A DNA stretch of 49,527 bases from CAYJPA01 sp964371945 (GTDB taxonomy: Bacteria > Chloroflexota > Chloroflexia > Thermomicrobiales > UBA6265): contig CAYJPA010000042.1 in the NCBI GenBank assembly GCA_964371945.1, forward strand, positions 1 to 49,527. The letters are read 5' to 3'. Under the pieces are notes generated by a model. The model worked only from the letters and a program-made list of their open reading frames with translations, did no database searches and was not told where the DNA came from. The position numbers and the translations under genes are program-made. Positions 16,153-24,735 of this stretch are shown here, one piece after another (position 1 is the first letter of the stretch; every line of letters begins with the position of its first letter).

Positions 16153-16653
16153 GTGTCGATAAAAATGGATTCAGGGGTTTTAGCGTCGATCGGTCAGCAA
16201 CTGGCTGTCCGCCAGGATCACTACTGCTTCGGCTGCGGTCGCGACAATCCGCATGGTTTGAAACTGACCTTCTTCTCCTCCGAAGACGGTGCGGTCTGGG
16301 CGGACTGGACCCCGACGCGCGAGAACGAGGGATTCAATGGCATCGCGCACGGCGGCATCATCACGACCGTGCTCGACGAAGCTATGGGTTGGGCGGTCTA
16401 TCACCAGCGGATTTGGGCGGTCACCGGAAAACTGAGCGTCAGTTTCCTCGAGCCGGTTGTCATCGGGGAGCCAACCCGCGCCACGGCCCGTATCATCGAG
16501 GAACGCGGCCGCATGATTCGGCTCCTGGCCGAACTGCGAAAACGCTCAAACGGATCGCTTTTAGCCGAGTCCGAGGCGGCCTTCATCAAAGTTCCGCGAG
16601 AGCGCGCTGAAGAGTGGCAAAATCGCTACATCGAACCTGAAGTGCAGCCCTGA
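16153..16653 (+). CDS. PaaI-family hotdog thioesterase
   Basis: About 166 residues. HYCFGCGRDNPHGLKLTFF is the typical opening of one PaaI/4HBT subgroup, followed by ENEGFNGIAHGGIITTVLDEAMGWAV, where the HGG and the Asp/Glu on the long helix form the active site. GKLSVSFLEPVVIGEP is the second hotdog strand. These enzymes hydrolyse acyl-CoA thioesters, and the acyl group is unknown. GTG at 16153 has AGGAG 9 nt upstream. The ATG at 16165 is too far from it but would also give a whole protein. The gene is close behind the cupin-like gene and convergent with the next. Confidence 0.9.
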   Translation: MSIKMDSGVLASIGQQLAVRQDHYCFGCGRDNPHGLKLTFFSSEDGAVWADWTPTRENEGFNGIAHGGIITTVLDEAMGWAVYHQRIWAVTGKLSVSFLEPVVIGEPTRATARIIEERGRMIRLLAELRKRSNGSLLAESEAAFIKVPRERAEEWQNRYIEPEVQP

Positions 16654-16657
16654 GGCT

Positions 16658-17350
16658 TCAACTCTCTCCAAACGCGCCTGCCGCCTGCTCTTTCGCACCC
16701 GCCACGAGGAGGTTGAGCGCTTTCAGGAGGTTTTGGATGCTTCGATCATCCAGCAGATAGAGCGCCAGCGCGGACTCGGCCTCACCGAAATCGAGAAAGC
16801 CGCCGTTCTCCGCGTTTGAGGCAAGCCGTCCTTCGGACTGGATCGCCCGAAGCCACCGGCGCGCCTCTTCATCAGCGGATCGCAACAGACTCATGAGCTC
16901 GTTCGCGGCTTCTTGCCTGATGATCGTTGTTTCCGGACCTGGGAGAAGATCGGCTTCCGTGGCTTCGAGATCGGTTTCCGATCCAGTTCCAGTAAGTGCG
17001 CGATGCATTGCGGGCGTTGTCGCGAGGATAAACGCCTCGTCATCAGCCGTGGCATGAGCGAGGATTCGAGGACCGGGTGTATCCAGATCCGCGGCTCGTT
17101 CGAGCGTTTTCAGGTCGGTTTCGAACCGCGCCCACCCGCCGACGCCCTGAGAGTCGAACACCGCAAGCTGATAATCGTAGATCAGGAATGCCGCCGGACC
17201 AACCGACGAGCTGAGCTCGATCGAATGGACTCCGCTGCCAATATCCCGCTTGAGCGCAACCATTTCCGGCGCTAGCTCTGACGGATCGGTCGTAAGATCG
17301 AGCGCCTGGGCAAGAAATGCCGCCGCCTTGAGTGCGTGTGAGTCGATCAT
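16658..17350 (-). CDS. Hypothetical soluble protein, 230 residues
   Basis: Begins MIDSHALKAAAFLAQALDL with GGGAGA just upstream. The middle (SIELSSSVGPAAFLIYDYQLAVFDSQGVGGWARF) looks like beta strands; the C-terminal half (EEARRWLRAIQSEGRL..., QNLLKALNLLVAGAKEQ) is helical. No signal peptide, membrane helix or catalytic motif is visible and I do not recognise the family. Its stop is four bases from the thioesterase stop (convergent), and it diverges from the cytidine deaminase gene. Confidence 0.75.
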   Translation of the reverse strand: MIDSHALKAAAFLAQALDLTTDPSELAPEMVALKRDIGSGVHSIELSSSVGPAAFLIYDYQLAVFDSQGVGGWARFETDLKTLERAADLDTPGPRILAHATADDEAFILATTPAMHRALTGTGSETDLEATEADLLPGPETTIIRQEAANELMSLLRSADEEARRWLRAIQSEGRLASNAENGGFLDFGEAESALALYLLDDRSIQNLLKALNLLVAGAKEQAAGAFGES

Positions 17351-17446
17351 GATCTCTCCCTTGGGCGCGATGCGCCGTTGCTGGTGGGATTATGATCGTC
17401 CAAACACCTTGGCCGCTCGGGCTCACGCTTGTGGAGACTCGAACAC

Positions 17447-17869
17447 ATGACGAATCCTTCAATCGAAGCATCGCTTGCCGAGGCGCTCATGATTGCCGCA
17501 CGCGGGGCCGCGGCGCACGCATATTCGCCCTACTCATCTTTTCCAGTCGGAGCCGCCGTTCTGTGTTCAAGTGGGGAAATTGTGCCCGGCTGCAATGTTG
17601 AGAATGCGAGCTACGGCCTAACCTGCTGCGCGGAGCGAATCGCATGCTTCACCGCGGTTGCCAAGGGACACCGCGAGATAACAGCGATCGCGGTCACAAC
17701 GCCGCGAGCTCCGACCGTTACCCCTTGTGGAGCCTGCCGGCAGGTATTGAACGAGCTCAAACCATCCGATCGTGATCTGATCGTGATCCTCGACGGCCCC
17801 GACGGCTTGACCCAATTACCGCTGGCCGAACTGCTGCCACGCTCATTTGGCCCGAATGATCTAACATAG
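17447..17869 (+). CDS. cdd: Cytidine deaminase, small tetrameric type
   Basis: 140 residues, the usual length of the homotetrameric enzyme that converts cytidine or deoxycytidine to uridine forms for pyrimidine salvage. YSPYSSFPVGAAVLCSSGEIVPGCNVENASYGLTCCAERIA holds the substrate loop and the CAE catalytic triad (Cys ligand and proton-shuttling Glu). TPCGACRQVLNEL gives the other two zinc cysteines. ATG at 17447 is preceded by GGAG about 10 nt upstream. A GTG 18 bases earlier is in frame but would only add six residues. It stands alone. Confidence 0.96.
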   Translation: MTNPSIEASLAEALMIAARGAAAHAYSPYSSFPVGAAVLCSSGEIVPGCNVENASYGLTCCAERIACFTAVAKGHREITAIAVTTPRAPTVTPCGACRQVLNELKPSDRDLIVILDGPDGLTQLPLAELLPRSFGPNDLT

Positions 17870-18050
17870 CAGCAACGACGACGCTTCAGGTCTCAGGTCG
17901 CCCTCGTCGCCCAGCCGTGTGGTAACCTATGCCGGTTGCGACCAAGCCAACTGCTTGTTGTTGCGTGCAATCTAACGATTGTCAAAGTAACCGGTCAACT
18001 TCCGTATTTGAAGCGGATTCCGGCCCACACATCTGGACGCGAGGACATCA

Positions 18051-18290
18051 ATGGCAACGGGTACTGTCAAGGTCTGGTCAAAAGCGAACGGGTTCGGTTG
18101 GATTCAACCGGACGGCAATGCCGACCGTGTTTACGTTCACAAGAGCGGTGTCGTACGGCGAGTCGAGGATCGGGCGGCATGGCTCGAGCCCGGCGAGAAG
18201 GTCGAGTACCAGATTGGCCAGCGACCGAAAGGCATCGCGGCGATCAACGTCAAGGTCGTCACAGAGAGCGCTTCCAGCGACGCTTCTTAA
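18051..18290 (+). CDS. Cold-shock-domain protein (CspA-like)
   Basis: 79 residues forming one OB-fold. TGTVKVWSKANGFGWIQPDG is the first half: RNP1, normally KGFGFI, reads NGFGWI, so a Trp replaces an aromatic Phe and Asn replaces Lys. RNP2 reads RVYVHKSG (usual form DVFVH). LEPGEKVEYQIGQRPKGIAAINVKVV closes the barrel. Such proteins bind single-stranded RNA/DNA and act as RNA chaperones. The substitutions suggest somewhat altered ligand contacts. GAGG lies 6 nt upstream of the ATG and a textbook terminator follows at 18315, so this is a one-gene transcript. Confidence 0.9.
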   Translation: MATGTVKVWSKANGFGWIQPDGNADRVYVHKSGVVRRVEDRAAWLEPGEKVEYQIGQRPKGIAAINVKVVTESASSDAS

Positions 18291-18314
18291 CTCCCGAATA
18301 ACGGTATCAATTCC

Positions 18315-18344
18315 AAGGACGGGACGAGATCCCGTCCTTTTTTT
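18315..18344 (+). terminator. Strong intrinsic terminator of the cold-shock gene
   Basis: AAGGACGGGA (18315-18324) pairs perfectly with TCCCGTCCTT (18330-18339) around a five-base loop. A run of seven T ends at 18344. It lies 25 bp after the stop codon. Confidence 0.92.
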
Positions 18345-18841
18345 GTGCTCACGACTTGGGCGCGCTTCGAACCAGTTGAGCCACGCCTCCGGTTGAAACC
18401 TAACAAAATACCGTCCTCAGGGGACAACTCCGCTATCCAGGGCGGAGCGTGTTTCGGGAAAACAACGCAGCTCTTTCGCAGGGCGCACGCAAAGCAACAT
18501 TTGGCAACAATCGGCAACAGTTTCGAGGAAGTCAAAGCCAATTTAGCGCAACTGTTGCCGGGCATGAAAACCAGGATTGAGCGCTCCGTTTGAACGTTAT
18601 GTCAATCTAAATTCCGATTGCCATCACTGCCTGCCGGGTCCCAGAGCGGAGCTCATTGAAGTTGGCATCGCGCGCCCGGCGCGAGAGGCTGAAGACCTCG
18701 GGCTCACCCAATAAGCCGGTCAAAGACCGGTCCACGGCCATCTCAACTCATTTGAAACACGCTTTGGTCACTCTTCCCGTAACAAGGCCTTTCGATCTTG
18801 GCTCCTGGCTCGATCTTCGGGAAAACGGGATCAAAAGGGAT
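18345..18841. other. Convergent intergenic region, nothing coding seen
   Basis: About 500 bp between two convergent genes. I see no credible ORF. A small hairpin CCGGTC-AAA-GACCGG (18716-18730) could end transcription of the minus-strand bactofilin-like gene, since TTATT follows it on that strand. A stretch near 18360-18395 read on the minus strand superficially resembles a D-arm plus T-loop of tRNA but does not fold into one. Confidence 0.5.
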
Positions 18842-20005
18842 TCAGTACGAGGGCAGCACCGGTGTTCGCTTTGCCGCGCGGATCGCGATCGTGACCGCGC
18901 CCAGCGCCACGACGCCTGTCATCAGCGCTATCAACGCGCTGATGAAGGGCAGCGGAATCATCCGCAAGCCCCCAAGAATCAGCACGCCGATCGTCATCGC
19001 GAGCAAGTTATACCCGCGGCCGCGGGTATCCCACGATGACGGCAAAATGATCCGTCCGACCGCCATGCCGAGAAAAACCTGACTAAGATAAAGGACGCAC
19101 AGATAAGCGATGAATCCAATCAAGGCAATCGGCGCACCGACTAACGTGACCGTCAAAATTGCGAAAAGAACCGGCAAGAAGACCAGAAGGACGAGGCCCA
19201 GCAGCAACGAGGTCAGCGGCGCGAGACGCGCGGCGTCGGCGACCGATGTCATTGCCCGCGGAATCAGCAGCACCAGGATCAGGCCAGCAACGAGACCGCA
19301 CAGCAGCCGAAAGAGCGGACTGCTCACCCACGAGGTGATGTTTTCGCCCGGGTAGTAACTGTTCGGCTCGGATCGCCTGGTTTGACCGGTGACGACGGCG
19401 CCCGGCGCGATCGAGACGTTTTTGCGACTGGCATAGTCCAGGTCGCCGTCGATTCTGGCATTTGACAGTAAGTGCACGTTCTCGATTGTGACGTCGACGT
19501 CTCCGCGAATCCGGCTGCCGATGGTTAGGCTCCCCGCGCTTCCCAAGACATCACCACCGACAGGACCGAAAAGCTCAACGTCGCCGCCGGCCACGACCAC
19601 ATCGCCGTCTACCGTGCCGCCGCTCTGCAACGTAAACGAACCACCCGCGAGCAGAACATCACCGCCGACGTCACCGTTCAACGTTACGTCGCCACCGAGC
19701 ACACGGAGCGTGCCGGCGACATCGCCGTCGATATCAATCGAACCACCGATCACCTGCAGGCTGCCGCCGACCTGCCCCTTGACATCGACATCGCCGCCAA
19801 GGGCCACCACATCGCCCGTAACGCGGCCTTCGATCGTGACCGTGCCGCCGGTGATGTACAGATCGTCATTGACGGTCTCATTCGATGGAATCTCCGGCCG
19901 GTCACCAGTCCGAAACTCCGCCGCGTTGGCAGGTGACGGACTCAAGAAACTGAGCACCGCGACAGACAAGACAATGATTCCGGTTGCAGTTCGATTGGCC
20001 CGCAT
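18842..20005 (-). CDS. Bactofilin-like polymer-forming protein with C-terminal membrane domain
   Basis: 387 residues. A signal peptide (ATGIIVLSVAVLSFLSPSPANAA) is followed by a right-handed beta-helix-like region, residues 45-200, built of repeats with GDV or GGDV every 6-8 residues (VTGDVVALGGDVDVKGQVGGSLQVIGG...). Then come about four transmembrane helices (LLCGLVAGLILVLLIPRAM, PLTSLLLGLVLLVFLPVLF, IGFIAYLCVLYLSQVFLGM, LLAMTIGVLILGGLRM). Bactofilin folds usually polymerise in the cytoplasm. Here the signal peptide places the repeat outside, so the role is probably envelope-structural but unknown. GGAGGAC five bases before ATG 20005 fixes the start; the upstream extension is not needed. Inside the gene, 19010-19029 is a 20-bp palindrome. 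Confidence 0.88.
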   Translation of the reverse strand: MRANRTATGIIVLSVAVLSFLSPSPANAAEFRTGDRPEIPSNETVNDDLYITGGTVTIEGRVTGDVVALGGDVDVKGQVGGSLQVIGGSIDIDGDVAGTLRVLGGDVTLNGDVGGDVLLAGGSFTLQSGGTVDGDVVVAGGDVELFGPVGGDVLGSAGSLTIGSRIRGDVDVTIENVHLLSNARIDGDLDYASRKNVSIAPGAVVTGQTRRSEPNSYYPGENITSWVSSPLFRLLCGLVAGLILVLLIPRAMTSVADAARLAPLTSLLLGLVLLVFLPVLFAILTVTLVGAPIALIGFIAYLCVLYLSQVFLGMAVGRIILPSSWDTRGRGYNLLAMTIGVLILGGLRMIPLPFISALIALMTGVVALGAVTIAIRAAKRTPVLPSY

Positions 20006-20070
20006 CAATAGTCCTCCATGTGCGGGCATGCTAACAGAGCGCAACAGTCGCGACGAAACCGCAAGCGTGC

Positions 20071-21198
20071 TCAAGCCAACGCCGCCACCAACGAGTTGCT
20101 CAATCGCGACCAGCGCGCCGGGATGAAAGGCCAGAGATGGATCGTCGTGCGGTTGGCAAAAACCGTTAACGAAACGTCGCGATCGGGATCGGCCCAATAG
20201 AGTGTGCCTGCAGCGCCGAAGTGGCAGAAGGTACGCGGCGACGTGAGCTCGCCCGTCCAGTGGCGGCGTTTGGTTCCTTTGACCTCCCAGCCAAGGCCCC
20301 AGAACGCGGGATCCCAGACGACCTTCATACTCTCAACGCCGCCGGGCACACCCATTACCTGATCGGACGTCATGAGTGCGATCGAAACAGGTGAGAGGAG
20401 TCTTGGTCCGCCCGGCAGAAACGATGAGATAAACCGGGCCAGGTCGGTCGCCGAACCGTACAGACCGCCCCAGGGCAGAGCAAGCCCGCGCCAATATTCA
20501 CTGTTGTAGGTTTCGACATCGGACCCCGCGTGATTGGTGTCGGTCACTCGCGCAATGCGACTGTCGAGGTAAGGTCCCGGCCGAGCGGCCGTATTCGTCA
20601 TCTCGAGTGGATCAAGCACTCGTGATCGAGCTTCATCCCAAAAGTCATTCCCGGTCACCCGCTCGACAACGCGGCCAAGTATCGCGAAGCCGGTGTTGGA
20701 GTAGAGGTGAGAGCTCCCAGGTATCGCCCGAAGCGGAAGCCGGCACATCACGTCGGTCATTGTGGAGAGATCGTGCTTGTCGACATACCGCAGTTTTCCA
20801 GATGCCATATCCTCGGGAAGACCCGCCGTATGCGCGAGAAGCTGCCGGACGGTGATCTGCCGTCGATACCGCTCGATTTCGCGAGCTGCGCCTTCCGTTC
20901 CCGCTTCGGGACCCGTACCGAACTCCGGCACGAAACGCATGACGGACTCGTCAAGCGCAATCGCGCCTTCTTCTACCAGCGACATCACAACCGCGGCAGT
21001 CACCGGTTTCGTGACGGACGCAAGCGGGAAGATCGTGTCAACCATCACCGGGGCACCTGGATAGGCCTCGCCCGCTTCGTGGGTTGCGACCAGTTCGCCC
21101 TTGCGCCAAACGGCTGCCGCGGCGCCGTTCACGCCCTGCGGTCCGATCCAATTGTCTAGCTGACTAAGCACCTTCTGAATGCGTTGACGCTCGTTCAA
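20071..21198 (-). CDS. Serine hydrolase, beta-lactamase family (class C/PBP-like)
   Basis: 375 residues. The active-site Ser-Lys pair is in PLASVTKPVTAAV (SxxK, near residue 60). YSNTGFAILG provides the YxN motif, and HFGAAGTLYWAD the HxG motif in place of KTG, as is usual for esterase/peptidase members. LLAHTAGLPEDM is also typical. No signal peptide is visible, so it probably acts in the cytoplasm on esters or D-amino-acid peptides rather than as an antibiotic resistance factor. The start codon is TTG with GGAGAAG a few bases upstream. It is 65 bp before the bactofilin-like gene on the same strand and may be cotranscribed. Confidence 0.92.
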   Translation of the reverse strand: MNERQRIQKVLSQLDNWIGPQGVNGAAAAVWRKGELVATHEAGEAYPGAPVMVDTIFPLASVTKPVTAAVVMSLVEEGAIALDESVMRFVPEFGTGPEAGTEGAAREIERYRRQITVRQLLAHTAGLPEDMASGKLRYVDKHDLSTMTDVMCRLPLRAIPGSSHLYSNTGFAILGRVVERVTGNDFWDEARSRVLDPLEMTNTAARPGPYLDSRIARVTDTNHAGSDVETYNSEYWRGLALPWGGLYGSATDLARFISSFLPGGPRLLSPVSIALMTSDQVMGVPGGVESMKVVWDPAFWGLGWEVKGTKRRHWTGELTSPRTFCHFGAAGTLYWADPDRDVSLTVFANRTTIHLWPFIPARWSRLSNSLVAALA

Positions 21199-21366
21199 GT
21201 TATGACTTCTCCCCTAGCCTGTTGAGACTTTGACCGCTGAGAAGGATACGGCGAAGTTCATCTGGAATTGTTCATTAAGTCCCCCAAATCGCTATCATGC
21301 GCAATGTGTGATTCGATGTCACGGGCGATTGCCCGCGATGTGGCGTGTCGTCAACATGAAAGAGCA

Positions 21367-22107
21367 ATGAGTGTGGGGCCAAAACTCGTCTTCGTTTCAG
21401 ATTATGACGCGATGAGCCGCGAGGCGGCTGACATCGTCGCGAAGACCGTGAAGGCAAAGCCGGACGCGGCCATCTCCGTTCCGACCGGCAGCACTCCCGT
21501 TGGCATGTTTGATGAATTGATTACTCGAGTTGAGTCGGGCGAGCTCGATTTGAGTCAGATTCAGCTCTTTTGCCTGGACGAATACGTCGGAGTGACCGAG
21601 GACGATCCAAATAGCCTGACAGGCTGGCTCTACAGCGCCTTTTTGAACAGATCTCGAATTCCTGATGCGAATATCCACACACTTCCGTCGACCGCCGCGG
21701 ATCTCCCGGCCGCCGCCGCCGAGTATGAAGCAGCGATCGTTGCGGCCGGCGGTTTGGAGCTCGCGGTGCTCGGTCTCGGAGGGAATGGTCATATTGCCTA
21801 CAACGAACCGGGTTCGGCCGGCGACTCGCGGACGCGTGTGCTCGAATTGACCCACGAATCGATTGAACAGGCCCGCGGATACTTCGAAGGTCGCGATGTT
21901 CCGACCAAAGCGATCAGCGTCGGCGTCGGCACATTGCTCGAAGCGCGAAACATCGTCTTGATTGTTTCGGGCGAGTCGAAAGCGGAGATCCTTCATCAGG
22001 CGCTTCACGGGACGCAGACGCCGGATGTGCCTGCGTCTTTCCTGCAACGAGCGTTCGATCGACTGACCGTGATCGCCGACGAAGCCGCGGCCGCGAAGCT
22101 TCACTGA
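21367..22107 (+). CDS. nagB: Glucosamine-6-phosphate deaminase family
   Basis: About 246 residues. ISVPTGSTPVGMFDELI is the phosphate-binding loop, LFCLDEYVGV has the catalytic Asp, LELAVLGLGGNGHIAYNEPGS carries the GNGHI(A/G)FNEP signature with the ring-opening His, and KAISVGVGTLLEARNIVLIVSG is the conserved distal segment. The enzyme converts glucosamine-6-P to fructose-6-P and ammonia. The allosteric C-terminal motif of the E. coli enzyme is absent, so this is the shorter non-allosteric type. A close relative acting on another sugar phosphate (6-phosphogluconolactonase-like) is less likely. I chose ATG 21367. Its stop overlaps the stop of the convergent gene by 7 bp. Confidence 0.92.
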   Translation: MSVGPKLVFVSDYDAMSREAADIVAKTVKAKPDAAISVPTGSTPVGMFDELITRVESGELDLSQIQLFCLDEYVGVTEDDPNSLTGWLYSAFLNRSRIPDANIHTLPSTAADLPAAAAEYEAAIVAAGGLELAVLGLGGNGHIAYNEPGSAGDSRTRVLELTHESIEQARGYFEGRDVPTKAISVGVGTLLEARNIVLIVSGESKAEILHQALHGTQTPDVPASFLQRAFDRLTVIADEAAAAKLH

Positions 22108-22964
22108 TCTGGAAGCTCCGGCCCGATCGCGTCCAACACCCGCTGATGAGTCACAGGATCGACCGAGAGAACAACCCCGCCGTGGTTGCGCGGAATCGGT
22201 TTGTTATAGCGAAATCGGCGTCCCCAGGCGTCGGTGAAGCGACCACCCGCTTCGCGAACCACGATGTCCGCGGCAGCAAAGTCCCACTCCCAGGCCATCG
22301 TTTGATCCGGAAGCGTCGGCAAGCCGATCAGCGAATCGAAATGGTTCGATGGTGGCAAGAAATGCCGTGCAACGATTCCCAGTGACGAGACGACGGGCGG
22401 CAGTGAATGTAGTCGCGCCGCGGCTGCCGACAAACCCGGCCAGGCGGCCGGCATATTGAGCCAGGTCGATGTCGTGAGCCGGGGCACACTGTTCGCCGCG
22501 ACGGGCGAGAACTGAATGCGCGCTCGGCTGCCGTTGCGACCCGACCACGCGCCAACGCCAGTAGCGGCCGCGAGATAGAGGCCCGTCGTAGGCTGCAGGA
22601 GCACGCCGACAACCGGTTCCCCGCCCACCAGGAGCGCAATCAGGACGTCGAACTCATCGGTGCGCTCAACGAACTGCCGCGTGCCATCGATCGGATCGGC
22701 CAACCACACACGGTCAGACATTAGGCGGTAAGCCTCGTCCGCGCCCTCCTCGGTGAGGATTGCATCGTGGGGAAACGACTGCGCCAATGCGGCGCGAATG
22801 ATGCGGTCGGACGCCAAATCTGCATCGGTAACGGGAGAGCCATCGGCCTTCGTATAGGTCTCAGCGGCCGAACGATCATAGAGATCGCGGACCGCTTCGC
22901 CGGCTTCAATTGCCGTGGAAATCGCGAGCTCCATCTCAGTTTCGTAACGTGATTCATTGTGCAC
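22101..22964 (-). CDS. Inositol monophosphatase-family phosphatase (CysQ/histidinol-phosphatase type)
   Basis: 287 residues. The metal-dependent phosphatase motifs are complete: LTEEGADE (first Glu pair), VWLADPIDGTRQFVERTDEF (DPIDGT metal site) and AWEWDFAAADIVVREAGGRF (WDxAA signature). FVERTDEFDVLIALLVGGEPVVGVLLQP is typical of CysQ-like 3'(2'),5'-bisphosphate nucleotidases, but histidinol phosphatase and inositol monophosphatase cannot be excluded by eye. The GTG start at 22964 has GGAG 7 nt upstream, which decides it over the later ATG. It converges on nagB with a 7-bp overlap. Confidence 0.93.
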   Translation of the reverse strand: MHNESRYETEMELAISTAIEAGEAVRDLYDRSAAETYTKADGSPVTDADLASDRIIRAALAQSFPHDAILTEEGADEAYRLMSDRVWLADPIDGTRQFVERTDEFDVLIALLVGGEPVVGVLLQPTTGLYLAAATGVGAWSGRNGSRARIQFSPVAANSVPRLTTSTWLNMPAAWPGLSAAAARLHSLPPVVSSLGIVARHFLPPSNHFDSLIGLPTLPDQTMAWEWDFAAADIVVREAGGRFTDAWGRRFRYNKPIPRNHGGVVLSVDPVTHQRVLDAIGPELPDQ

Positions 22965-23152
22965 TCGGAAGCTCCAAAACGAAGTAACTGCAATTCGGCA
23001 GGTACCCTGACTGACCCGATATACTGCTCCGCCGGCGCCATCAGCGGAAGTGCGGATTATCCCAGTTCCTTACGGCGAATGGCCTACAATCGTCGAGTAT
23101 TCGTTGCCGAGTTTGATTGACTCGCATGACGACAGATATGTTGGAAAGGTCA

Positions 23153-23695
23153 ATGATGAAGGTTCGCCGTTTGGGTTTACTCTGTCTCGCGATGGCGTGC
23201 AGCCTGGCCGTCTTGTCGGCTTGCGCCGGCGGCGATGAAGATGATGAGCCCACCGCGACGGTCATACCTCCTGTTCCAACCGCGGTTCCGACAACCGAAT
23301 CCTCGCCTACGCCCGATGTTGCCGAAACGGCTGCCATAACCGAATCGCCAATCGCGGCCGATGTCGGTGTTGAAGGAACGCCGATCGCGGTCACGGTCAT
23401 CCTGACCGACTACCGCGTTTCCGCATTCCAAAAGGAGCTGGTGGTCGGCCAGACGTACACATTCACGATTCAGAACAATGGCGCGTCAACCCACCAATTT
23501 GTGATCGAACTGGAAGGCGCGGTCAATGCGGCGCTTACATCGAATGGCGCGACCAGCGCAATCGCAGGGATCGAACCGGGCGGAAGCGCCACACTGACAT
23601 GGACCTTCACCGAGGCGGGAGCCTATCAGTTCGCCTGCCACGAACCGGGCCATTTCGAGCAGGGAATGGTTCAGACGGGCATCATGGCTTCATGA
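23153..23695 (+). CDS. Cupredoxin lipoprotein
   Basis: About 180 residues. A lipoprotein signal (LLCLAMACSLAVLSAC, lipobox LSAC) is followed by a Thr/Pro-rich tether and a cupredoxin domain of about 95 residues. Type-1 copper ligands are present: H in STHQFVIE, then FACHEPGHFEQGM supplies Cys, His and Met (C-x4-H-x4-M). It should sit on the outer face of the membrane and carry electrons or copper. GGAAAGG ends 3 nt before the first of two adjacent ATGs (23153, 23156), and the second is better spaced. It has no redox gene next to it and converges with the TPR gene. Confidence 0.93.
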   Translation: MMKVRRLGLLCLAMACSLAVLSACAGGDEDDEPTATVIPPVPTAVPTTESSPTPDVAETAAITESPIAADVGVEGTPIAVTVILTDYRVSAFQKELVVGQTYTFTIQNNGASTHQFVIELEGAVNAALTSNGATSAIAGIEPGGSATLTWTFTEAGAYQFACHEPGHFEQGMVQTGIMAS

Positions 23696-23703
23696 TGATC
23701 GCG

Positions 23704-24573
23704 CTATGCGGAATCTGGCTGTCCCAAGCGCTTGAGGCGCTCGAGGCGTCCTGGTTCGTTTTTGACGAACCAAGGATCGGCTGCCAATCCTTCGGATGCT
23801 TTCGTGAAATGTGAACGCGCTTCTTCCGCTCGTCCGATCGCATGCAAGCACTCGGCAAGCTCTTCGTCAACATATGGGTCGGATCCGCCCACGGCTTCCC
23901 ACTCTGCCGCCAATCCAGTTTGGATGACGAGCGCGTCTTCAAACCTGCCAAGCGAGCGCAATGTCCGGCCGACGCACCACTCCGCAATTCGCGTTTCCTT
24001 GGGCTGGCCCCGTTTGCGGCGCCATTCGACTGCCCGCCGAAACCGGTCAAGCGCGAATTCGAACTCGTCCCGATCGTGGTATGTCCACCCGACATTGTTC
24101 AACAGCGAACCAACCCAACCCTGAGCATCGGGATCCAATACCGTTTCCGCCATTTCGAGCGCGCGCTCATTCCAACCGAGCTGCTCTTCCGGTGGAGAAG
24201 CAATGGCAAGCATGTGCACCGCGTCGATCGCCAGCGACACTTCGTTCGATTGTGCGGCCAGTTCATACGCTCTTGTGAAAAACGGCACGGCTTTGACCGG
24301 CTCACCAGCGGAGTTGAACAAGCGACCACGTTCGAGCTCCACGCGAATCCGAACGCGAACGTGCTCGAGCTCCTCGAGCGATTCGACTTCGTCGAGCACT
24401 GCATGCGCATTTGAAAACTGAAGCTGGAGCCCCTGGGCGCGTGCTATTTGCGTCAGGATTTCGGCGCTCGATGAAAGATCTCCGGTGTCCGACGCGAGTG
24501 CCTCGCGAAACCGTCGCTCGCTCTCGGCGGGGTCATCGAAGTTCCAGAGTGCGGTGATGTCTCGCTCATTCAT
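23704..24573 (-). CDS. TPR-repeat protein
   Basis: About 289 residues, nearly all helical with tetratricopeptide spacing: AESERRFREALASDTG, LLNNVGWTYHDRDEFEFALDRFRRAVEWRRKRG and LAECLHAIGRAEEARSHFTKASEGLA. No membrane or catalytic region. TPR arrays mediate protein contacts, and the partner is unknown. A longer frame to 24714 overlaps the promoter region of the divergent GH4 gene and its extra residues are low quality, so I start at MNERDITALWNF (24573). Confidence 0.85.
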   Translation of the reverse strand: MNERDITALWNFDDPAESERRFREALASDTGDLSSSAEILTQIARAQGLQLQFSNAHAVLDEVESLEELEHVRVRIRVELERGRLFNSAGEPVKAVPFFTRAYELAAQSNEVSLAIDAVHMLAIASPPEEQLGWNERALEMAETVLDPDAQGWVGSLLNNVGWTYHDRDEFEFALDRFRRAVEWRRKRGQPKETRIAEWCVGRTLRSLGRFEDALVIQTGLAAEWEAVGGSDPYVDEELAECLHAIGRAEEARSHFTKASEGLAADPWFVKNEPGRLERLKRLGQPDSA

Positions 24574-24735
24574 CGAACGTTGGCCCCGCCTCATTTCCGT
24601 GCGGACTTTCAACCACGATGCGTTCGAAAATCGGAGCATACTGGAGACTGATTCTAGGATCACGTTTCTTTGCAACCGGCCGGGGTACGATATCCCAGTG
24701 GAAATCCAGGACACGTTTGGAGAAGGGCACAGCCG

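Noticed and set aside
18360..18395. tRNA-like fragment on the minus strand (D-arm and TTCGAA)
   Set aside because: No anticodon arm and no matching acceptor stem. It cannot fold as a tRNA, and the resemblance is short enough to be chance.
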